From contig JAUYDD010000244.1 of NCBI GenBank assembly GCA_030704765.1, forward strand, positions 1 to 9,665: DNA of 9,665 nucleotides, given 5' to 3'. The position numbers and the translations under genes were made by a program. The notes beneath the pieces are model-generated. The model was not told where the DNA came from, searched no databases, and saw nothing but the letters and a program-made list of their open reading frames with translations. Source of the stretch: Nanobdellota archaeon (lineage in GTDB: Archaea > Nanobdellota > Nanobdellia > Pacearchaeales > GW2011-AR1). Positions 6,040 through 9,665 of the stretch are shown here, piece by piece. Each line of letters begins with the position of its first letter. The stretch's first letter is position 1.

Positions 6040-6112
6040 TTTGTGTAAAAGATTATATCCTAAAGGATATACTTTCTAACGAACACGTTTATAATTAATT
6101 GTTTTACACAAA
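6040..6112. repeat. Nested inverted repeat T2 around a palindromic hairpin
   Basis: TTTGTGTAAAA (6040-6050) pairs perfectly with TTTTACACAAA (6102-6112). Between them lies the common hairpin (6054-6060/6065-6071, loop TAAA), here inverted relative to T1 and followed by CTTTCTAA. It thus holds the TTTACAC core on both strands, unlike T1 and T3, which have it on one side. It sits between the phosphoesterase promoter and the small TIR element. Confidence 0.55.
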
Positions 6113-6147
6113 TTGCTCTGTTTAATTTAAATCTGAAGTTTTTCATA

Positions 6148-6253
6148 ATACTAATAGCTTTGTCCGGAATAGATTTTTTTACACATAAAATTTTGATAAA
6201 TTTCTTGAATTTACACAGAGTAATTTCTTATTCCGGACAGAGCCATACTAATA
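6148..6253. mobile_element. Tiny non-autonomous TIR element (MITE-like) with 9-bp target duplication
   Basis: Terminal inverted repeats at 6157-6171 and 6229-6243 pair over 15 bp (one G-T) around the core TGTCCGGAATA. They are flanked by a perfect 9-bp direct repeat ATACTAATA at 6148-6156 and 6245-6253 (one unpaired C at 6244). That is the signature of a transposed element about 87 bp long, with no coding capacity. The parent transposase is not in the window and I do not assign an IS family. It lies just downstream of the TPR gene (stop 6268-6270). Its interior contains TTTACACAGAG, similar to the tRNA-Val anticodon-loop segment. Confidence 0.75.
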
Positions 6254-6267
6254 TATTAATAAGAATT

Positions 6268-6849
6268 CTATTTTTCTCCAAACGCTCTGTCGCACTGCTG
6301 GATAAAAGAGCCATCCCAAAGCATTGGAACACTAGTCTCATTTTCGGTAATTTGTAGTCCAATAAGGCCATAATCCGGATCTGCTTTCTTTTTTAAATCC
6401 GCGATATACTTTTGAGCTAATCTATTTGCTGGGTCAATTTTTAGTGCCAGTCTGTAGCTATTGTATGCTAGTTCATAATAAGCTGCATTTTCGTGTAATA
6501 CTCCCAGATTCACGTATGCTAGTGCTAGGGTGCTTTTCTCGGCACCATTTGCAACTTGTTCTTTGATTACTTTCCTAAACATTTTAAATGCTCTTTTTGC
6601 ATCTTTGTACATATAATATGCGCCGAGATTTGTTAGTGCAATAGGATTATTTGGCTGTGATTCAAGTACTTGTTCATATAGCCCCATGGATTCTGCTTCT
6701 CTACCCTTTGCACCAAGCACTATCGCAAAGCCCACTTTAAACTCAAGAGTTTGATTAGTAGAACTTGCTTCTTCCATCTTAGTTACTAGCTCTTCTTCGC
6801 TAGTTGTACTAAATCTATTTATCTCCTTAAAAGCTTCTTCTAATTTCAT
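6268..6849 (-). CDS. TPR-repeat protein
   Basis: 193 residues, helical throughout. At least two tetratricopeptide repeats are clear: NNPIALTNLGAYYMYKDAKR through AFKMFRKVI (about residues 67-95) and ALAYVNLGVLHENAAYYELA through NSYRLALKIDPANRLA (about 109-144). A divergent earlier repeat covers about residues 36-66. The tail (about 155-193, containing PDYGLIGLQITENETSVPMLWDG) is outside the repeats and not recognised. TPRs bind partner proteins; the partner is unknown. No signal peptide. The ATG at 6847-6849 has a TATA-like box about 26 nt upstream, giving a single-gene unit. The non-palindromic part of the gap upstream holds structured element B. Confidence 0.82.
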   Translation of the reverse strand: MKLEEAFKEINRFSTTSEEELVTKMEEASSTNQTLEFKVGFAIVLGAKGREAESMGLYEQVLESQPNNPIALTNLGAYYMYKDAKRAFKMFRKVIKEQVANGAEKSTLALAYVNLGVLHENAAYYELAYNSYRLALKIDPANRLAQKYIADLKKKADPDYGLIGLQITENETSVPMLWDGSFIQQCDRAFGEK

Positions 6850-6870
6850 ACAAAAAAGAGATAACTCTTG

Positions 6871-6878
6871 TTTATAAT
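6871..6878 (-). promoter_or_regulatory. TATA-like box of the TPR gene
   Basis: Minus-strand ATTATAAA is centred about 26 nt before the ATG at 6849. Element B ends about 25 nt further upstream. Confidence 0.48.
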
Positions 6879-6904
6879 AGCTTTGTATATTAAAAATATA
6901 TTAT

Positions 6905-7036
6905 TATCAAAAGCACAATGCGCCACCACGGCTTAAAAGCCGTGGTTTGAAAAGGCGCTCGTGCTTTGGATGCTCAAGATTGCATTCATCCATGCACTAA
7001 AGTGCATGGTTTTCTGCTTCAGCAATCTTGACATAA
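6905..7036 (-). ncRNA. Structured element B
   Basis: Minus-strand order: ATGTC, P1 (7022-7029/6976-6983, 8 bp), internal hairpin P2 (6990-6997/7002-7009, loop 4 nt), linker GAGCATCC (6968-6975), P3 (6961-6967/6910-6916), P4 (6954-6958/6920-6924), a 7-nt bulge on one side only, and P5 (6939-6946/6925-6932, 6-nt loop TTTTAA), ending TTTTGATA. All five helices are perfect Watson-Crick and their sequences differ from element A, while linkers, loops and the one-sided bulge match. It lies between the repeat S5 and the TPR gene promoter, on the same strand as both flanking genes. Function unknown. Confidence 0.62.
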
Positions 7037-7113
7037 CAAAAATGATAACTTTCTAAATAAGTTAGTTGAGAAAATAGTGAGAAATTATTTACATAATCTT
7101 TTAGCCCAATTGA

Positions 7114-7204
7114 GTTATATTGGCGATAACAGAATCAATACTCTCTAATACTCGGTGTAAACTAATATATCCTTTAGGATATACTTTGTAAAAAGTAAAC
7201 TTTT
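7114..7204 (-). repeat. 91-bp direct repeat S5: tRNA-Val 3'-half remnant plus palindromic hairpin
   Basis: 90 of 91 bases match S1 (1691-1781), in the same orientation 5,423 bp away. The parts are the same: tRNA-Val acceptor/T-arm remnant, GTGTAAAC (7155-7162), hairpin TATATCC...GGATATA, and a T-rich end. It ends 3 nt beyond the nucleotidyltransferase stop codon (7208-7210), so it directly abuts that gene's 3' end. Recombination between S1 and S5 would excise or duplicate the 5.4 kb between them. Confidence 0.75.
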
Positions 7205-7207
7205 GTG

Positions 7208-7876
7208 CTATTTTCTTAATTCACTTATTTTTTTTAATTGTTTTAAATCTATATCAAATTTTTTTTCAACGAAAACCCCTTTAAATGAATCAATAAAGTT
7301 TTTATCATTTACAATTTTATGAAGTTTTGATAAATTTTCTTTTAGCACATTTAAGTCTCCTATAAACAAGAATTTCCTTATCAGTTCTAAATTAGTATCT
7401 TTTGCCAGTGCGGCAATATCCCTAAAATCAGTTAATCTGCCAGAATGTAATTTCATAACAACTAATAGTTCCTTAATAGGAATTCTAGCAAATATCTCTT
7501 TTTCTATTCCAATTATCTTCTTTTTAATTGAATTATTAAATAATAATTCATAACTAAATGATGCATTAGTTGTTCTAGACGCTAAAGCATCAATCAGTAT
7601 ATCTACACTAGCTTGCTCTTTTTCATACCTAATAAACTTAGAGGAATAATCATTTTCTAACTGCTTAGTTATTGTTTTCTTAAAACTCTCTTTCTTTAAT
7701 ATACTTTCAAAATTTGGTAAATCTTCGGATTTAATAACAATGTCTGCATCTACAGAAAATCTATGCTTAAATGCAGAAACAGCATACCCCCCAACTACAA
7801 TGAAATCTATATTAGAATCTATAAATTTTTGTAATATTTCAAAAATGTCGTTCTCTTTTTTAATAAGTTCTTCCAT
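7208..7876 (-). CDS. AbiEii-like nucleotidyltransferase (putative toxin)
   Basis: 222 residues with a nucleotidyltransferase fold. FIVVGGYAVSAF has the GG motif (29-30), followed by RFSVDADIVI with Asp43 and Asp45 as metal ligands. A later block MKLHSGRLTDFRDIAAL (about 140-156) matches the K..R..DFRDI.AL element of AbiEii/DUF-type minimal transferases. The C-terminal third is helical and lysine-rich. Family members are toxins of type IV-like systems that modify tRNA or other targets with nucleotides. The ATG overlaps the stop of the upstream wHTH gene by one base, so translation is coupled. The 3' end abuts repeat S5. A non-toxin nucleotidyltransferase role is possible. Confidence 0.8.
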   Translation of the reverse strand: MEELIKKENDIFEILQKFIDSNIDFIVVGGYAVSAFKHRFSVDADIVIKSEDLPNFESILKKESFKKTITKQLENDYSSKFIRYEKEQASVDILIDALASRTTNASFSYELLFNNSIKKKIIGIEKEIFARIPIKELLVVMKLHSGRLTDFRDIAALAKDTNLELIRKFLFIGDLNVLKENLSKLHKIVNDKNFIDSFKGVFVEKKFDIDLKQLKKISELRK

Positions 7877-8514
7877 TATAAATAACTAACCTCTTTGTAT
7901 TTAATATTTAACTTTTTGTTATACATCTCTTTAATCATCTCCAAAGCGGGCTCAAAATTATAAATATTTGCTTGCATAAAATCAATAGTTTCGTTTAAGA
8001 ATTCAACAAATGAATTCTTCTTTTTAATACATTCAAAACTATCTAAAACTTCAACATTATAAAAAACCCCTTTATTTGAATTGATATTTAATCCTAACTT
8101 TTTACAATATTCTAAAAATATGGGATAATCTAATTTTTTTATTTTAACAAAAATGGGGTAAAATTCTTTATACCTTGCAATATTATATCTTCCCTCTGTC
8201 CAAACATAGACTGCGTCTGTTTTTGTAAAACAATAATCTACGCCAAATAATTGTAAGGCAGAGTAATAAAAGTTAATATCATTTAAGTTTTCTTTAATAA
8301 ACTTCAAAATTCTTTGGTAACCCTTGTTATCTTCTTGTAATGTAACACCCCTCCATTTCTCCTTTAAAATCCCCTCTTTAATCAATTCACTAACCCATTT
8401 ATTCGTCCAACCATAAGATAAGTTGATTCTTTTGGAAATAGAGCTAATGCTATCTTCCTTTCTTAAAGATATCAAAATCTTTATTATATATGGATTTAAT
8501 GTTTCGATTTTCAT
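7876..8514 (-). CDS. Winged-HTH protein, AbiEi-like putative antitoxin/regulator
   Basis: 212 residues. The N-terminal wHTH (about 8-60) contains ISSISKRINLSYGWTNKWVS and ELIKEGILKEKWRG. The rest is a mixed domain with several aromatic residues (FYYSALQLFGVDYCFTKTDA, VYVWTEGRYN) that I do not recognise in detail. It has the gene order and size of AbiEi antitoxins, which repress their own promoter and neutralise the downstream AbiEii transferase; this is inferred from the pairing rather than from a diagnostic motif. The ATG at 8512-8514 has a TATA-like box 26-27 nt upstream and a palindromic operator between. The stop shares one base with the next gene's ATG. Confidence 0.78.
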   Translation of the reverse strand: MKIETLNPYIIKILISLRKEDSISSISKRINLSYGWTNKWVSELIKEGILKEKWRGVTLQEDNKGYQRILKFIKENLNDINFYYSALQLFGVDYCFTKTDAVYVWTEGRYNIARYKEFYPIFVKIKKLDYPIFLEYCKKLGLNINSNKGVFYNVEVLDSFECIKKKNSFVEFLNETIDFMQANIYNFEPALEMIKEMYNKKLNIKYKEVSYL

Positions 8515-8536
8515 AGTATCATTATAGTGATAGTAT
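8513..8536. promoter_or_regulatory. Candidate autoregulatory operator of the wHTH/NTase operon
   Basis: A 24-bp imperfect palindrome with arms ATAGTATCA and TGATAGTAT around TTATAG lies between the TATA-like box and the start codon, where a bound repressor would block initiation. The neighbouring wHTH protein is the obvious binder. TATCACTATA within it (minus strand) also occurs at 2607-2616 in the TrmB/radical SAM promoter. Confidence 0.48.
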
Positions 8537-8544
8537 TATTTAAA
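8537..8544 (-). promoter_or_regulatory. TATA-like box of the wHTH/NTase operon
   Basis: Minus-strand TTTAAATA is centred 26-27 nt before the ATG at 8514 and adjoins the palindrome at 8513-8536. Confidence 0.5.
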
Positions 8545-8602
8545 GGTTTCTATTTGAGACACTCACAAGTATAAAATCACTAAAAGAGTTTAACCGATGC
8601 GA

Positions 8603-8908
8603 CTATTTGCTATCTAAATCTAAAATCTTTTTTATCTCTTCTTCAGAAAGAAGACTTAACTCCAATCCTTCAACACTCCACCCATCTGGTGCAGCCTCTC
8701 TACTAAAAACATCTTCAGGATTAACTTTCATTCCAGTTCTAGAATCGAACAATTGATGATCTGTTCCAATTACATATAGAGCTTCATTGCCTGAAGATCC
8801 GGCATAATTATAAACTCTAATCGCTCTTCCTGGACGTGAAAGTCTTTCGTCAGCAATTATTTCTTTAAATCCTTCATGCCCCCTAAAAAATGGAATAGTA
8901 TTATCCAT
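8603..8908 (-). CDS. Small hypothetical protein
   Basis: 101 residues from the ATG at 8906-8908; an in-frame GTG at 8917 is less likely because a TATA-like box is centred about 26 nt from the ATG. Not recognised. It appears soluble and acidic, with a central beta-rich stretch (AIRVYNYAGS, EALYVIGTDHQLFDSRTG) that could be a small globular domain, and a helical C-terminus (LSEEEIKKILDLD). There is no signal peptide or transmembrane segment. Base composition is slightly less AT-rich than the adjacent wHTH/NTase genes. It sits alone between that operon's promoter and palindromic site T3, again as a single-gene unit. Confidence 0.6.
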   Translation of the reverse strand: MDNTIPFFRGHEGFKEIIADERLSRPGRAIRVYNYAGSSGNEALYVIGTDHQLFDSRTGMKVNPEDVFSREAAPDGWSVEGLELSLLSEEEIKKILDLDSK

Positions 8909-8930
8909 CTTATTCACACATTTTACTTAT

Positions 8931-8938
8931 ATTTAAAA
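8931..8938 (-). promoter_or_regulatory. TATA-like box of the 8603-8908 gene
   Basis: Minus-strand TTTTAAAT is centred about 26 nt before the ATG at 8908; this spacing decides the start over the GTG at 8917. Confidence 0.48.
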
Positions 8939-9018
8939 ATACTGCTTTAATAAAGAAAAAAGATTTATGCGGTTTCGAGGATTCTTAAAATAGAACTTAT
9001 CTCAAATCCTGATTTTAA

Positions 9019-9052
9019 AAAGTATATCCTTTTTGATATACTTTGTGTAAAC
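9019..9052 (+). repeat. Palindromic site T3 with GTGTAAAC core
   Basis: A 10-bp perfect stem (9019-9028/9035-9044) is followed directly by GTGTAAAC and GAG (9045-9055), exactly as in T1 (4894-4930). The loop differs (CTTTTT instead of CCTTTAGG) while the outer stem is kept. No tRNA half is attached. It separates the unknown gene from the MntA/HepT-like pair. Confidence 0.58.
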
Positions 9053-9110
9053 GAGTAGATCATTTTTGGGACAAATTGTGGATAGTTGTTTTTGTTATAA
9101 AACAAGAAGT

Positions 9111-9118
9111 TTTAAATA
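9111..9118 (+). promoter_or_regulatory. TATA-like box of the mntA-like gene
   Basis: TTTAAATA is centred about 26 nt before the ATG at 9140, which supports that ATG over an in-frame TTG at 9131. Confidence 0.5.
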
Positions 9119-9139
9119 ATTAGTTATTTATTGTATGAT

Positions 9140-9442
9140 ATGGTAAAAGAAACATTAAATTCAAAAGAAATAATAATAAAAATTGAAGAAAAAAGCAAAG
9201 ATATTAAGAAATATAATGTAAAAAAAATAGGACTTTTTGGTTCTTTTGCTAAAAATAAACAACATAAAAAGAGTGATATTGACATAATTGTTAATTTTGA
9301 TAAAGAAACTTTTGATAATTATATGGACTTATTATTTTTACTTGAAAGAATGTTTAAAAGAAAAATAGATCTTGTAATTGAAAAAGATTTACATCCTGAA
9401 TTAAATTATATAAAAAATGAGGCAAAATATGTTAGATTATAA
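9140..9442 (+). CDS. mntA: MntA-like minimal nucleotidyltransferase (putative antitoxin)
   Basis: 100 residues, the normal size of the minimal nucleotidyltransferase family. GLFGSFAKN (32-39) is the GSFARG-type motif, SDIDIIV supplies Asp46 and Asp48, and KIDLVI supplies the third carboxylate (Asp77). In type VII toxin-antitoxin pairs such proteins AMPylate the HEPN RNase HepT and silence it. The partner overlaps directly downstream (ATG at 9429) and is truncated. The start at 9140 matches the family N-terminus and the promoter spacing. If the toxin is indeed dead, this antitoxin is an orphan. Confidence 0.86.
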   Translation: MVKETLNSKEIIIKIEEKSKDIKKYNVKKIGLFGSFAKNKQHKKSDIDIIVNFDKETFDNYMDLLFLLERMFKRKIDLVIEKDLHPELNYIKNEAKYVRL

Positions 9443-9533
9443 ACTCTATTTAAAGGAAATCATTTCAATGATAGAAAAGATTGAAAATTCTATGATAAAC
9501 AAGAATCTTGAAGATGTCCAAAATGCTCTTTAG
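9429..9533 (+). pseudogene. hepT: Truncated HepT-like (HEPN toxin) gene
   Basis: An ATG overlapping the end of the mntA-like gene by 14 nt opens a 34-residue frame, MLDYKLYLKEIISMIEKIEN, continuing SMINKNLEDVQNAL to TAG at 9531-9533. The spacing and the N-terminal helix match HepT proteins, whose full length is usually well over 100 residues and includes an RX4-6H RNase motif that is absent here. Structured element C begins at 9514 (ATGTC) inside this frame and supplies the last residues and the stop. The simplest reading is that the element replaced the toxin's remaining coding sequence. Confidence 0.62.
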
Positions 9534-9665
9534 CATATCCTATCTATTTTAAATGTATAGAAAGAAAAGGCATTTTGGAGCATACTAAAAAACTTTCAGA
9601 AGTTTTTTGGTACGCTCAGAAATTTATTAAGAAATTTCTGACGTGCTCAAGAACCAAACACGCCA
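9514..9665 (+). ncRNA. Structured element C (runs off the window end)
   Basis: Plus-strand order matches the minus-strand order of A and B: ATGTC (9514-9518), P1 (9519-9526/9570-9577, 8 bp), then GAGCATAC (9578-9585). After that come extra hairpins: 9585-9595/9600-9610 (11 bp, loop TCAG), linker TACGCTC, 9617-9625/9632-9640 (9 bp), and ACGTGCTC (9641-9648). The internal part of P1 (9527-9569) has only a weak 4-bp hairpin. The repeated GCTC-ending linkers after each hairpin resemble the AATGTTC linker of element D. The 3' end is not in view. Confidence 0.52.

Noticed and set aside
6160..6357. Plus-strand open frame of 65 codons
   Set aside because: It crosses the TIR element and the 3' end of the TPR gene, has no family features, and starts within the transposon end.
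6905..7036. Riboswitch controlling the TPR gene
   Set aside because: The TATA-like box of the TPR gene lies between the element and the start codon, so the element would not be in that mRNA.
1691..9052. CRISPR array made of the recurring palindromic repeats
   Set aside because: Repeats are hundreds to thousands of bases apart, vary in length and orientation, and no cas genes are present.

Overview
The window is AT-rich and reads as archaeal, most likely from a small-genome DPANN-type lineage. Pointers are an archaeal-type D-aminoacyl-tRNA deacylase (DtdA), a TrmB-family regulator, and a TATA-like box centred about 26 nt upstream of the chosen start codon at nearly every independent gene, with no Shine-Dalgarno sequence (leaderless transcripts). 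The lineage is inferred from style; no rRNA or marker gene is present.

Layout: 1-415 holds hairpin-rich non-coding DNA. Then come dtdA (416-1222, -) and a small unknown gene (1356-1643, -). A TrmB-type regulator (1844-2533, -) diverges from a radical SAM gene and a LeuA/homocitrate-synthase-like gene (2621-4664, +). 4665-4935 carries a tRNA-Val 3'-half fragment, a complete tRNA-Val(UAC) on the minus strand, and a palindromic site. A calcineurin-like phosphoesterase (4982-5920, -) follows, then an intergenic stretch with a nested inverted repeat and a tiny TIR/TSD element (6148-6253). Next are a TPR protein (6268-6849, -), a structured element, a 91-bp repeat, an AbiE-like wHTH/nucleotidyltransferase pair (7208-8514, -), an unknown gene (8603-8908, -) and an MntA-like nucleotidyltransferase (9140-9442, +). 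The HepT-like partner of the last gene is cut off by another structured element.

The main interest is the non-coding structure. (1) Four loci (1-140, 299-430, 6905-7036, 9514-9665) look like members of one modular family of stem-loop elements. Linkers and flanks are conserved (ATGTC at the 5' end, GAGCATCC between the two main domains, TTTTGATA at the 3' end), while the stem sequences differ and keep their pairing. Two of them overlap the 3' end of a same-strand gene: one contains the dtdA stop codon, the other truncates hepT. (2) Three degenerate 3' halves of tRNA-Val lie in the same orientation as the complete tRNA-Val, each beginning in the anticodon loop and each joined to a perfect hairpin in place of the tRNA 5' half. 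Other copies of the hairpin plus a GTGTAAAC core occur without the tRNA half. These sites separate one- to three-gene modules, so the region looks like an array of cassettes built around an anticodon-loop attachment site.

Functionally the genes are an accessory mixture: tRNA quality control (dtdA), a regulator with an unassigned radical SAM/acyl-transferring synthase pair, a phosphoesterase, and two toxin-antitoxin-like modules. No integrase, transposase or CRISPR array is in the window.
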